From: Neoactinobaculum massilliense | GTDB taxonomy: Bacteria; Actinomycetota; Actinomycetes; Actinomycetales; Actinomycetaceae | DNA length: 64,000 bases | Assembly (NCBI RefSeq): GCF_900604955.1 | Contig: NZ_UWPE01000001.1 | Coordinates: 496,001 to 560,000, forward strand | Direction of reading: 5' to 3' | Shown here: piece by piece, positions 7,416-16,467 of the stretch | How positions within the stretch are numbered: position 1 is the stretch's first letter | How the letters are laid out: each line of letters begins with the position of its first letter | Position numbers and translations under genes: made by a program | Notes under the pieces: model-generated | Told to the model about the DNA's origin: nothing | What the model saw: the letters and a program-made list of their open reading frames with translations, nothing else | The model's database searches: none

Positions 7416-9401
7416 ATGAAGAAGTGGCTCCATACCTGGGGTGTAACCGCCGGCGCCGTCCTCCTCATCTTGGCCTCCTTCGTGGCCGGGTGGATGGCGC
7501 CAGGCGGCTCCGCCTACAACGTACTCATGATCACCGCCGCCGTGTTTGCAGGCTACCCCGTGGCTGCCGGCGCAATCCGCGCACTCACGGCCAAGGTGGC
7601 TTCGATCGAACTCCTTGTCACCATCGCTGCCGTGGGTGCTCTTATTCTCGGCAACTATTGGGAAGCTGCGGCCGTGACCTTCCTCTTCGCCTTCGGTGGA
7701 GCTCTCGAGAACCTGACGCTCGCCCGCACGCGCTCCGCGCTGGACACGCTGGTTGATGCAGCGCCTGATACAGCGGTGGTATTACGTGACGGGAAGCAAC
7801 AGACCATCGATACATACGACGTCGTCATTGGGGACCACGTATTAGTCAAGCCCGGGGCGCCCGTCCCCGTAGACGGAATCGTGGAGCACGGAACCGGCGC
7901 GGTCACCGAAGCCATGATCACCGGCGAATCTACGCCCGCCTCGAAGCAGAACGGGGACTCGGTATATGCCGGCACCGTGCTTGCCTCCGGAGTGCTCACA
8001 GTACGTGTCACCGGGGTGGGGAAGAGCACCACGCTCGCCCGTATCGTCACCCGCGTAGAGGAAGCACAGGACGCTAAGCTGCCCGCGGCCCGTTTCATTG
8101 ACCGCTTTTCACGCTGGTACACCCCGGCCGTCGTGATAGTTGCTGCTATCGCATGGATTCTCACGGGCAACCCGACGCTCGCCCTCACGTTCCTTGTCAT
8201 CGCCTGCCCGGGCGCACTCGTTATCGCCATCCCCGTCAGCGTGGTGGCAGGAACTGGCCGTGGCGCTCGCGACGGCGTGCTCATCAAGGGAGGCCAATAC
8301 CTTGAACTCGCCGCCAAGGTAGACACCGTGGCCTTCGATAAGACGGGCACCCTAACCGTCGGCGTCCCCAGCGTGGTGGCCATCGAGAGTGAGGACCCGG
8401 CGCGCACTGTCATGCTCGCGGCAGTCGCCGAGGCTGGTTCGGAACATCCGCTCGCCCAGCCAATTCTTGCCGCTGCACAGCAGGCCGGCTTCACGCAGGA
8501 CTTGCCAAGCAAGGTGGACCCAGTACCCGGCGAGGGCATCATCGCCGGGGCTGAGGACCTTACGGTCGGTGTGGGGAACCACGCGCTCGTGGCACGCATG
8601 GGCGTCGAGATCCCGAGCAACCTGGATGGTGCTGCCGCTAGCTTTGAGTCACGTGGGGCGACGCCAGTGTTCGTCGTAGCGGATGACATGGTAATGGGCG
8701 TCATTGGTATCGCCGACGCCGAACGCCCAGAGGCGAGAGAAGCGCTCGCGGCCCTCCGCTCCCGTGGTATTAAGACTGTGATGCTCACGGGTGATGTGAA
8801 CGGAGTGGCTCGGACCGTGGCCGGCCAGTTAGGGATTGACGACTACCGGGCTGGACTGTTGCCCGAGGATAAGCTGGAGGCCGTATCGGCGCTTCAGCGT
8901 GGCGGGCACATCGTGGCGATGGTGGGCGACGGTGTCAATGATGCCCCGGCACTGGCCACAGCAGATGTCGGGGTGGCAATGGGGAGCGCTGGCACCGCGG
9001 TGGCCGTTGACACGGCTGATATCGCGCTCATGTCTGATAATCTCAACCGTCTCCCGGAAGCCTTCAAACTCGCGCGGCGAACCGTGCGCACCATGCGCGT
9101 GAATGTCGCCCTGGCCATCGCCGTTGTACTCCTGCTGCTGGTGGGCGTGCTGCTGGGCGGCGTCACCATGGCCATCGGGATGCTGGTGCACGAATTAAGC
9201 ATCCTCGCGGTAATCGGCAATTCGATGCTGCTGCTCCGGCCGGTCCGGAACGTGGCACGGGAGCACCGGGCGCAGGCGGCGGGACATGGCGGGAACGACG
9301 CCACGTTTGGTGGTTCACTCCCGAGTGATGCCAACGTGGACGAGGCTAGACTAGGACTCCGCCGCGTCGGCGATATTCAGGAGCGCGTCAATGTCCAGTA
9401 G
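7416..9401 (+). CDS. Heavy-metal P1B-type ATPase with CPG ion-site motif
   Basis: A 661-residue P1B ATPase. Visible motifs are ITGES (about 168-172), the transmembrane CPG at 264-266 in place of the usual CPC or SPC, DKTGT at 308-312, SEHPL at 342-346 and GDGVND in the hinge. It lacks its own N-terminal metal-binding domain, which the preceding chaperone may supply. CPG-type pumps are a little-studied subgroup, so the metal is uncertain. The last 51 bases overlap the convergent Crp/Fnr gene, whose 3-prime end lies on the opposite strand. Confidence 0.9.
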   Translation: MKKWLHTWGVTAGAVLLILASFVAGWMAPGGSAYNVLMITAAVFAGYPVAAGAIRALTAKVASIELLVTIAAVGALILGNYWEAAAVTFLFAFGGALENLTLARTRSALDTLVDAAPDTAVVLRDGKQQTIDTYDVVIGDHVLVKPGAPVPVDGIVEHGTGAVTEAMITGESTPASKQNGDSVYAGTVLASGVLTVRVTGVGKSTTLARIVTRVEEAQDAKLPAARFIDRFSRWYTPAVVIVAAIAWILTGNPTLALTFLVIACPGALVIAIPVSVVAGTGRGARDGVLIKGGQYLELAAKVDTVAFDKTGTLTVGVPSVVAIESEDPARTVMLAAVAEAGSEHPLAQPILAAAQQAGFTQDLPSKVDPVPGEGIIAGAEDLTVGVGNHALVARMGVEIPSNLDGAAASFESRGATPVFVVADDMVMGVIGIADAERPEAREALAALRSRGIKTVMLTGDVNGVARTVAGQLGIDDYRAGLLPEDKLEAVSALQRGGHIVAMVGDGVNDAPALATADVGVAMGSAGTAVAVDTADIALMSDNLNRLPEAFKLARRTVRTMRVNVALAIAVVLLLLVGVLLGGVTMAIGMLVHELSILAVIGNSMLLLRPVRNVAREHRAQAAGHGGNDATFGGSLPSDANVDEARLGLRRVGDIQERVNVQ

Positions 9402-10025
9402 CTCAATGCTCCGCTGCGCAGCCTCGCGAATAATGCCGCCATTCGCGAGGCGGCGCAGTTGCCGCGAGAGGGATTCAGGCGTGGTGTCCAGTAGCGAGGC
9501 AATGTCCTTCTTGGGCAGCGGTAGTGTCACCCGATCCTTGTGCATGGGAAGAGAGAGCAGGTAGCTGGCCAGGCGAGCGGCGACATCGCCGGAGATCAAC
9601 GATTCCAGGCGCGATTCGGTGGCCGTGAGCCGCATGCTCACCTCTCGCAGCATCCGGACGGCCACCGCCGGATAATCCCCCAGTAGTGCCATAAGTTGCT
9701 GATGGCCGAACACGCACATCCGGGCGTTATCCACGGCCGTCGCAAAATGCCGAGGCCGTTCACCCGTGAGTACATTTGTTTCCCCCGCGAAATCACCGGG
9801 ACCGAGTACGCGCAACAGATGCGTGTGGCCGTCCGTGCTCACGTGCGAAATCTTCACGTGGCCCTCGTGAATAACCAGCAGCTTAGGTTCGGGCGCATCG
9901 GGCGAAAAGATGATATCCCCCGGTTCGAATTGCGAGGCACGCGCGGCCGTCGCAATGCGCTCTTGGCTCTTTCGGTCCAGGTGTCGAAAGATAGGGACAT
10001 GCGCTACGCATAGATCGTTAACCAC
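9351..10025 (-). CDS. Crp/Fnr-family transcription regulator
   Basis: A 224-residue regulator with an N-terminal cyclic-nucleotide-type beta-barrel (GPGDFAGETNVLTGE) and a C-terminal winged helix (PKKDIASLLDTTPESLSRQL). Only one N-terminal Cys is visible (NDLCVAHVP), so an FNR-type iron-sulfur cluster is unlikely; it resembles the ArcR/FLP-like branch. I chose the GTG at 10025 because AGGAGG lies seven bases upstream; the longer frame to 10142 has no ribosome site. It overlaps the ATPase end and is divergent from ndh, so it may control both. Confidence 0.88.
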   Translation of the reverse strand: MVNDLCVAHVPIFRHLDRKSQERIATAARASQFEPGDIIFSPDAPEPKLLVIHEGHVKISHVSTDGHTHLLRVLGPGDFAGETNVLTGERPRHFATAVDNARMCVFGHQQLMALLGDYPAVAVRMLREVSMRLTATESRLESLISGDVAARLASYLLSLPMHKDRVTLPLPKKDIASLLDTTPESLSRQLRRLANGGIIREAAQRSIELLDIDALLNIADAAES

Positions 10026-10251
10026 GCTAATTCCTCCTACGCACGCAACGAAGCACGGCCTGCTGATAGCGACAGTGTGGCACGCAGGAACGCGAAACGA
10101 AAACGCGCGGGAGCTTCGGCGTCGAACAAAGAACAGTGGCACAAAGTTGCACGGAATGATACGACGTCGAACGAAGGTAACGTAGGTACAAGGTCACCAG
10201 AATTGGCGAAATGAGTGGCCGATCACTCATCGGTCGAGTACCGTTGACGTC
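10026..10251. promoter_or_regulatory. Divergent Crp/Fnr-ndh control region with palindrome
   Basis: Between the regulator and ndh lies a perfect inverted repeat ATGAGTG-N6-CACTCAT at 10211-10230. Its half-site spacing of six equals that of Crp-family operators. It is 22 bases before the ndh ATG, a good position for repression or local control. The motif ACGACGTCG at 10161-10169 is also here. Confidence 0.5.
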
Positions 10252-11593
10252 ATGACTAAGAATAATTCACACCTGCCCCACGTCGTGTGTGGTTGGCGGT
10301 GGTTTCGCCGGGATTACGGCCGTTCGTAACCTTCGTAAGGCTCCGGTGCGGATCACGCTTATCGATCGTAATCCGTACTCCACGTTTAAGCCGCTTCTAT
10401 TCCAGGTTGCCAACGGTGCTCTCAATGCGGGGGACATTACCTTCTACCTGCGTTCCACCCGTTCTACCGTGAAAAATGCGCGGTTCGTGCTCGGCGAGTT
10501 GGCCCACGTCAATACCGATGAAAAAACAATTGAGCTCACGGATGGCCGTTCCATGAAGTACGACTACCTTGTGCTTGCCGGTGGCACGAACGCCGCCTTC
10601 TTCGGTATTCCGGGTGCTGAGGAACACACACTTCCGCTGTACAGCCGGGACCAGGCGCTGGATATTCGTGATCGCTTCTACGGGCTGCTTGATGGACTCG
10701 ATGCGCTCGAATCCACCGATCATTTCCGCGTGATCGTGGCGGGTGGCGGCCCCACGGGCGTGGAAACGGCCGGTTCCCTCGCCGAAATTCGCAATGACAT
10801 TCTGAACACGCTTTATCCGGCACTGGATCCAAGCCAGGTGGAAATCGATCTGGTGGATATGGCACCAACTGTGCTGGGTCCCTTCGCGGAGGATACCCAG
10901 CAGCGCGCCGCGGCAGCACTTCGTGCTCGCGGGGTGGAGCTGTGGCTGGGCAAGGCCGTGAAGGCGGTGGAAGAGGGCCGTATTAAGCTGCAGGACAGCC
11001 AGACCAAAGAAGAAACCTGGTATGACGCCAATATGGTCATCTGGTCCTCCGGTGTGGGCGTGGAAAAGGCAGTCGGTGACTGGGGCATTCCGCAGGGACG
11101 CCGCGGCCGTATTCCGGTGGATGATCACATGCGCGTCATCGGCGTGGAAGGCGTGTACGCCGCGGGTGATATGGCGCAATTTGGCGAGCGCGGATTGCCG
11201 CAACTGGCGCAGCCGGCACTGCAGACTGGCCGCCACGTGGCACGTCATATTGCTGCCATATTGGATGGACGCGCCATTGAGCCGTTCGAATATCAGGAAC
11301 TGGGCACCATGGCGTTTATCGGCACGGGCGACGCGGTGGCGGAACTGCCGCACCTGCCCCACATGGATGGCCTGGCCGCCTGGATCGTGTGGCAGGGTGT
11401 CCATGTGATGCAGCTGAAGTCCTGGCGTGAGCGCTTTGCGACGGCCGTCAACCTGGCATCCCGCTATATTTTCCAGTCCAAGGCCGGGGACTTCAATATG
11501 GGCGACTACCAGCAGTTCTCTCAGCGAGTACTCGAGGGGAAGCCCTACGGGACCGCAGCTCTTGATAAGCCGGTGCCAGCGCATCACGAGTAA
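10252..11593 (+). CDS. ndh: Type II NADH dehydrogenase (apparent frameshift near the N-terminus)
   Basis: A membrane-associated flavoprotein passing electrons from NADH to quinone without proton pumping. From 10289 the frame reads VVGGGFAG (FAD loop), then GGGPTGVETAG (NADH loop) and VYAAGDMAQFG. The expected N-terminus MTKNNSHLPHVV starts at the ATG at 10252 but is in another frame; deleting one base in the GTGTGTGG stretch near 10285-10292 would join them as HVVVVGGGFAG. A GTG start at 10289 would begin inside the first beta strand with no ribosome site. A one-base insertion or sequencing error is therefore likely. Full length would be about 446 residues. Confidence 0.85.
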
Positions 11594-11682
11594 AGGTGCA
11601 CTAGCGCATGTGTGGGCGGCTCGCAGTGAGCCGCCCACACATTTATTGAGTAATTTCGGGCTGAAATCAAGCCCTTTCTGCC

Positions 11683-12513
11683 CTAGAACGCAGGGATGAC
11701 CTCGCCGTCGGGCCAGGTTTCCTTGATGTACTGGCTGACCTCTGAGGAGTGGAGCAGGTCATCGAGCTTGGCGATGGAGGCAAGCTTGCCCTCAGATTCG
11801 TTCTTGTTCCATGCCAACACGTTGGCGTAGGGGTTGCCCTCGGTCTTTTCGGTGTAAATCGCATCCTTCGAGGGGGTCAGGCCGTTCTGGAGGGCGAAAT
11901 TACCGTTGACGATGGCGATGTCGACGTCGGGGAGAAGCTTCGGCACCGAGGGGGCGTCTGCCTCACGGAACGTGATGTTCTTCGGGTTTTCGGCCAGGTC
12001 ATAGATCGTGGGTGCGTCTACGTCCTTCAGCTTGATAATCCCGTTGTCCTGCAGCAATTCGAGTGCGCGGGCCTGATTGGACGGGTCGTTTGTGATGGCA
12101 ACAACCGCACCATCCGGCAAATCCTTGAGATCCTTAATCTTGTTCGAATAGACGCCGTAGGGCTCCAAATGGATCCCCTCACCGTGGGTGAGTGTCGAGA
12201 AACCGCGCTCCTTGGTGTCCTCGTTGAAGTAGGGGACGTGCTGGAAGTAATTGGCGTCGATCTCGCCGTCGTTAAGCGCCTGGTTGGGCTGTACGTAATC
12301 CTGATACTCGCGGATTTCGATATTGATGCCGGCTTTTTCCGCCAGGTTCTTCTGCACAAATTCGAGGATCTGCTTCTGCGGGGTAGGGCTTGCGCCCACC
12401 ACGATGGTGGTATCCGAACCAGCGGATTCCGAGGCGCCCGAGGACGCATTCGAGGAGCAGCCGGCAAGTGCGAGGGCTGCGGTGGCGAGGCCGAGTGCAA
12501 TTTTCTTAATCAT
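11683..12513 (-). CDS. metQ: Methionine ABC transporter substrate-binding lipoprotein
   Basis: A 276-residue NlpA/MetQ-family lipoprotein. The signal peptide ends in the lipobox LAGC (Cys 19), so it is lipid-anchored outside the membrane. YQDYVQPNQALNDGEIDANYFQH is the family signature region. It captures methionine for MetI and MetN, encoded upstream on the same strand. A 274-base gap separates it from metI, so it may have extra expression control. Substrate (D/L-methionine or related) is inferred from the family. Confidence 0.93.
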   Translation of the reverse strand: MIKKIALGLATAALALAGCSSNASSGASESAGSDTTIVVGASPTPQKQILEFVQKNLAEKAGINIEIREYQDYVQPNQALNDGEIDANYFQHVPYFNEDTKERGFSTLTHGEGIHLEPYGVYSNKIKDLKDLPDGAVVAITNDPSNQARALELLQDNGIIKLKDVDAPTIYDLAENPKNITFREADAPSVPKLLPDVDIAIVNGNFALQNGLTPSKDAIYTEKTEGNPYANVLAWNKNESEGKLASIAKLDDLLHSSEVSQYIKETWPDGEVIPAF

Positions 12514-12787
12514 GAGGATGCTTTCTACTACGTGGTGTGGCCGGGTACGCGGATGGTAGCCGTGGCGCTCGTGCGTGACGTAGCGGGTACGTGTTGTACG
12601 ACGTCGAAGCGTGACGTAGTGCGCCGGTTAGGTGCCGCGTTTTCGCGCGGTTTAGTGCGTGACATACGTACACGGCGATGGTGATTATGCTCCTGTGGTC
12701 GGGGAGCGGCGGGATAACCCGCGCTGAGGCCCGTGGCGCACGTGGCGCAAAGCCGGTGGGCTTTCCGTTTAGCCGGCGGGTAGTTCC
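12514..12787. repeat. metI-metQ gap with three imperfect GCGTGACGTA repeats
   Basis: The gap carries related direct repeats around GCGTGACGTAG (about 12572), GCGTGACGTAG (about 12609) and GCGTGACATAC (about 12658). ACGACGTCGA occurs at 12598. The role is unknown; they may be regulator sites or RNA structure between metI and metQ. Confidence 0.35.
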
Positions 12788-13504
12788 TCAGCGGTGATCT
12801 ACCAGCCGGCTGAGCATGTCACCCAGCCACTGGATAAGCATCACTATGGCGACGAGGAGCACCACCACGATGGTGAGCACGTCATAGTTCCGGTTGTAGT
12901 AGCCGGCCGTTTGAGCCATGGCGCCAAGGCCACCGCCACCCACGGCCCCCGCCATAGCGGAGTAGCCCACGATGGTGACGGCAAGAATGGTGATGGATTG
13001 GATCAAAGCGGGAAGTGCTTCGCGTACGAGAACACCCCATAGCACCCGCTGCCGTGAGGCGCCCATCATCAGTACAGCTTCCACCTTGCCCTGATCTACG
13101 CCCATGAGATTCGATTCCACGAGACGCGCAAAATACGGGGCTGCGGAAAGCGTGAGAGGTACGGCGAACTGTTGCCAGGTGTGGCCGGTGCCGGCGATCC
13201 AGCGGGAAAAATCAATAAGCAGGAACACCACAATAATGAATGGGATGGCGCGCCCGATATTAACGATGGCGGAAAGGAGCCAATGCACGGCTGAATCCTC
13301 ATAGAGTCCACCGTGCTGCGTGGCAACCAGGGCCATGCCAAGTAGTAGGCCAATGATTGCGGCCACGAGCGTGGAAACGGCCACCATGGCCAATGTTTCG
13401 CCGGTGGCGGCAAGGAGATTCTGTTGGATTGCTGGACTTTGGAACCAGGTACCGTCCGCGAGGAGTGTGCCGTTTGCTAGATGCACAGATGCTTCCAGAA
13501 TCAT
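12788..13504 (-). CDS. metI: Methionine ABC transporter permease
   Basis: A 238-residue MetI-type permease with about five membrane segments. The ATPase-contact EAA-like loop is VEAVLMMGASRQRVLW, followed by SAMAGAVGGGGLGAMA, the typical MetI Gly-rich segment. The ATG overlaps the metN stop by four bases, so translation is coupled. It forms the membrane channel for methionine uptake with MetN and MetQ. Confidence 0.94.
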   Translation of the reverse strand: MILEASVHLANGTLLADGTWFQSPAIQQNLLAATGETLAMVAVSTLVAAIIGLLLGMALVATQHGGLYEDSAVHWLLSAIVNIGRAIPFIIVVFLLIDFSRWIAGTGHTWQQFAVPLTLSAAPYFARLVESNLMGVDQGKVEAVLMMGASRQRVLWGVLVREALPALIQSITILAVTIVGYSAMAGAVGGGGLGAMAQTAGYYNRNYDVLTIVVVLLVAIVMLIQWLGDMLSRLVDHR

Positions 13505-14544
13505 TCGGCATCTCCTTCCTCGATGGCGGCGGTGTCGCCGCTTGAGGATGATTCTGCCACGGGTGCTTGCCGCACGGTGGGTGCTAGTCCAGCATGTGAA
13601 AGCTGGGCGACGGCGTGATCCACTTCCGAAGCTGGGAACACCAGGGCGAGGCGCGCAAACTGGATCTCGGGTAGCGACTCAAAAGAGCCTGCCGCAATAT
13701 CTGCACCGAGCCGAGTGGCGAGATCAATGGCGCGTGACCCATTTGGTTCTCCGGGGGTAGCCGTGAAGGCAATGTCCACAACGGTGCCATTCGGGTTTGT
13801 GCCGATTGAGGGCAGGGGAACGAGACGCCGTGCCAGAGGCGAATTCATGTCCGAAAGTATGGAGGTGAGGGTGCCGGAGCTGATGGCACGGCCGTTCTGT
13901 AGGAGGGTAACGGCGTCGGCAATTTTCCGTACCACGGCCATTTCGTGGGTAATGATCAGAATGGTGATGCCGTAGCGGTCGCGGACCGTGCGCAGAAGAT
14001 TGAGAATCTGATCTGTTGTGGCGGTATCGAGGGCCGAGGTCGGTTCGTCACACACCAGTACATCCGGGGTGGTGGCGAGCGCACGTGCAATAGCAACACG
14101 CTGTCGCTGCCCGCCGGAGAGCTCGCTGGGGTAGGCATGAGCTCGGTCCGCCAGGCCTACCAGCCCGAGGAGCTCCTCCACGCGGCCGCGGCGCTGCTCT
14201 TTCGGTACCCCCGCAATGGCCATGGGATAGGCCACGTTTGCGCCGGCCGTACGCTGATCCAGCAGGTTCCCGCCTTGAAACACCATGGCGATTTTGCGGC
14301 GTACATCGCGTAGGCCGGCGGCGGACAGGCCCGTAATGGGTTGGCCGTCGATGGAAATGCTTCCCGTGGTGGGCTGCTCAAGTGCGGTGATACAACGAAT
14401 CAGAGTGGATTTACCGGCGCCAGATTGCCCCACTATTGCGTGAATTTGGCCGGTGGGTACGGTGAGGCTGATATTGTCCAGCGCTACAACGTCCGGTTGG
14501 TTGCGGCGCGGGAATCGCTTGGTAACACCGCTCAGCTCAATCAC
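13501..14544 (-). CDS. metN: Methionine ABC transporter ATPase
   Basis: A 347-residue ATPase. Walker A is GQSGAGKST, the ABC signature LSGGQRQRVAIARAL, and Walker B VLVCDEPTSALD. The C-terminal part carries a NIL regulatory domain, which in other MetN proteins binds methionine and inhibits transport. I chose the GTG at 14544, preceded by CCGGAGGAG; the frame upstream to 14940 has no such site. It is the first gene of the metNIQ operon. Confidence 0.94.
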   Translation of the reverse strand: MIELSGVTKRFPRRNQPDVVALDNISLTVPTGQIHAIVGQSGAGKSTLIRCITALEQPTTGSISIDGQPITGLSAAGLRDVRRKIAMVFQGGNLLDQRTAGANVAYPMAIAGVPKEQRRGRVEELLGLVGLADRAHAYPSELSGGQRQRVAIARALATTPDVLVCDEPTSALDTATTDQILNLLRTVRDRYGITILIITHEMAVVRKIADAVTLLQNGRAISSGTLTSILSDMNSPLARRLVPLPSIGTNPNGTVVDIAFTATPGEPNGSRAIDLATRLGADIAAGSFESLPEIQFARLALVFPASEVDHAVAQLSHAGLAPTVRQAPVAESSSSGDTAAIEEGDAE

Positions 14545-14890
14545 GTGGTACTCCTCCGGTCGGAACGCTCCCAGGGTACCGGTTCTTGAGGGCGGTGCCG
14601 CCGGGTAACCATCATGTGGACATGGCGGAGGCGGGTGGCATGGTAGGCGTTGATGCAAAATTCCGTGTCGGAGGGGTATGCGAGCCTGTATGCATGACGC
14701 GCATAGATGAGTTTCACGCTCTGTTTCGGATGCTACCTCGGCCCGGCCGTCTCGATATAGGTATCCGGGTAATCGTACGGTCCGGATGGCCGCGGGGTAC
14801 CCCGTTAGTTTGGCTGTATCGCATGGGCGGCTAGCGGCTGCCTTGGTAGCGTTATACCGCACAGGATGGGCGGTGAGGGAAAGGATGCTC
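14545..14890. other. Intergenic region between metN and the HAD gene
   Basis: About 346 bases divergent between metN (reverse) and the HAD gene (forward). I looked for a SAM riboswitch on the metN side and did not find the conserved core. It presumably holds both promoters; nothing else can be supported. Confidence 0.5.
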
Positions 14891-15709
14891 ATGAGCAATA
14901 ACGGCGATCGTTCGGATACGCTGCCGAATGATGCGTGCACTGGTTATGCGCTGGTGGCTTTCGATTTAGATGACACGCTGGCGCCCAGTAAATCGCCGCT
15001 ACCCGCTCGGATGGCAGTAGAACTACGCCGATTGCTAGAGGTGAGCCAGGTAGCCGTTATTTCCGGTGGGCGTTTTGGCCAGTTTGAATCACAGCTCCTC
15101 GCTGGTTTGGGCGGAACGCCGGAGGAATTGGCGCGGCTTCATCTGCTCCCCACCTGTGGTACGCGCTACCTACGTTTTGTAGAAGGAAGCTGGCAAACGC
15201 TCTATGAGCACAACCTCACGGCCTCCGAGCGGACGCGCACGCTGGCGGCTCTCGAGGGGGAGGCACGGCGCCTGGGGCTCTGGGAGGAGCATCACTGGGG
15301 AGATATTCTGGAGGATCGCGGCTCGCAGGTCACGTTCTCCGCGCTGGGACAGTCTGCTCCGCTTGAAGCGAAACGCGCCTGGGATCCGACGGGAGAGAAG
15401 AAGGCCGCTCTGCGCGACGCCGTCGCCGCACGTGTCCCGGACCTCGAGGTGCGTTCCGGTGGCTCCACGTCGGTGGACGTGACACGCAAGGGCGTGGACA
15501 AGGCGTATGGCATCGCGGCGCTTTCCGAGCAAACCGGTATTCCTATTGCTCGCATGCTCTTCGTAGGTGACCGGCTGGATCCGGACGGCAATGATTTCCC
15601 GGTTACGCGGCTGGGCATTGCCACCCATGCGGTCACGGGTTGGGAGGATACCGCCGAGTTTGTGCGCAGCTACGTCGATCGGGTGCAGGAGAACAAAAAT
15701 GATAGGTAG
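14891..15709 (+). CDS. HAD-superfamily (type IIB, phosphomannomutase-like) hydrolase
   Basis: A 272-residue HAD enzyme. Motif I is FDLDDTLAPSK with the nucleophilic Asp, motif II is ISGGRF, and the late LFVGDRLDPDGND supplies the metal-binding Asp residues. The pattern resembles eukaryote-type phosphomannomutases and related sugar phosphatases; the substrate is not known. The ATG at 14891 follows GGGAAAGG by six bases; an ATG six bases earlier is an alternative. It overlaps the next gene by 11 bases, suggesting co-translation. Confidence 0.8.
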   Translation: MSNNGDRSDTLPNDACTGYALVAFDLDDTLAPSKSPLPARMAVELRRLLEVSQVAVISGGRFGQFESQLLAGLGGTPEELARLHLLPTCGTRYLRFVEGSWQTLYEHNLTASERTRTLAALEGEARRLGLWEEHHWGDILEDRGSQVTFSALGQSAPLEAKRAWDPTGEKKAALRDAVAARVPDLEVRSGGSTSVDVTRKGVDKAYGIAALSEQTGIPIARMLFVGDRLDPDGNDFPVTRLGIATHAVTGWEDTAEFVRSYVDRVQENKNDR

Positions 15710-16355
15710 TGCGGATATTGATGCCATGTCCGACGCCGATGTGGAGGCTTACCTTGCGGCGCAGAGCCGGCGTGAGGTGAAAAGGACAGAACCCGGTCGG
15801 AGTTACGGCATACTCCTCATTATTTGTGCGGCTTTGGGACTGCTGGCATCACTGGAATTGATCTATTCGGAAATCGTCTATTTCCAGAACCCGGGCCAGG
15901 CGCTGCTTTGCGATCTTAACCCGCTCATTGGGTGCTCTAAGTTCTTTGATTTACCTATAAACACACTGGTGGGTGACATTCCCAATGCACTCCTTGGTGC
16001 GGCCTTCTTTGCCGGATTCCTCGCGCTGGGACTGGTGATCGTTGCCGGTGGTCGTTTTGCGCGCTGGCTCTGGTGGCTGATGAATCTGGGCATGCTTGGC
16101 AGCATCTTATTTGTGCTCGTTTTTGTCACGCTCTCCGTAGCCGTGGAGCGCGCGCTGTGCCCCTGGTGCATGGTGGTGTGGACCGTCACCATTCCTATGG
16201 TGGTGCACACGTGGACGCGCTCCATGAGCGCCGGTTACATTCCCGGCCCGGCGGGAGCCGCGCGGTATCGCTGGTGGATCACCGGGGCCGTGTACTTTGC
16301 GCTTATTGCAGTCGTGGTGGGTGCCTTTTGGAACGAGTGGGGCCAAGTCTTCTAG
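15699..16355 (+). CDS. Vitamin K epoxide reductase (VKOR) family protein
   Basis: A 218-residue membrane protein with about five hydrophobic segments. The family cysteines are visible: CDLNPLIGC forms the loop pair and CPWC the catalytic pair. Bacterial VKOR reoxidises DsbA-like thioredoxins with quinone, driving disulfide formation outside the cell in actinobacteria. AGGAG lies seven bases before the ATG at 15699; the downstream ATG at 15725 is an alternative. It follows the HAD gene with overlap, though the functional link between them is unclear. Confidence 0.9.
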   Translation: MIGSADIDAMSDADVEAYLAAQSRREVKRTEPGRSYGILLIICAALGLLASLELIYSEIVYFQNPGQALLCDLNPLIGCSKFFDLPINTLVGDIPNALLGAAFFAGFLALGLVIVAGGRFARWLWWLMNLGMLGSILFVLVFVTLSVAVERALCPWCMVVWTVTIPMVVHTWTRSMSAGYIPGPAGAARYRWWITGAVYFALIAVVVGAFWNEWGQVF

Positions 16356-16429
16356 GCTCGGCCACGCGCACCCGGCGCAGCTGCGTGGCGATCGCGTAAG
16401 CACGGCGTCGCAATGACGTGCGCATGGAG

Positions 16430-16467
16430 GGTGCAGCGCATGGTGTTTAGGCGCTGCACCACTTTTG
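16430..16467 (+). terminator. Terminator after the VKOR gene
   Basis: GGTGCAGCGC (16430-16439) pairs with GCGCTGCACC (16451-16460), followed by ACTTTTGTT. It ends the VKOR transcript and lies between the convergent VKOR and HIT genes. Confidence 0.75.

Noticed and set aside
10027-10142. N-terminal extension of the Crp/Fnr protein
   Set aside because: A strong AGGAGG before the GTG at 10025 and the normal domain start there make the extension unlikely.
14545-14890. Possible SAM riboswitch before metNIQ
   Set aside because: The reverse strand has fragments such as CTCATC and ACCCGGC, but the conserved core and closing stem of SAM-I or SAM-IV are not present in order.
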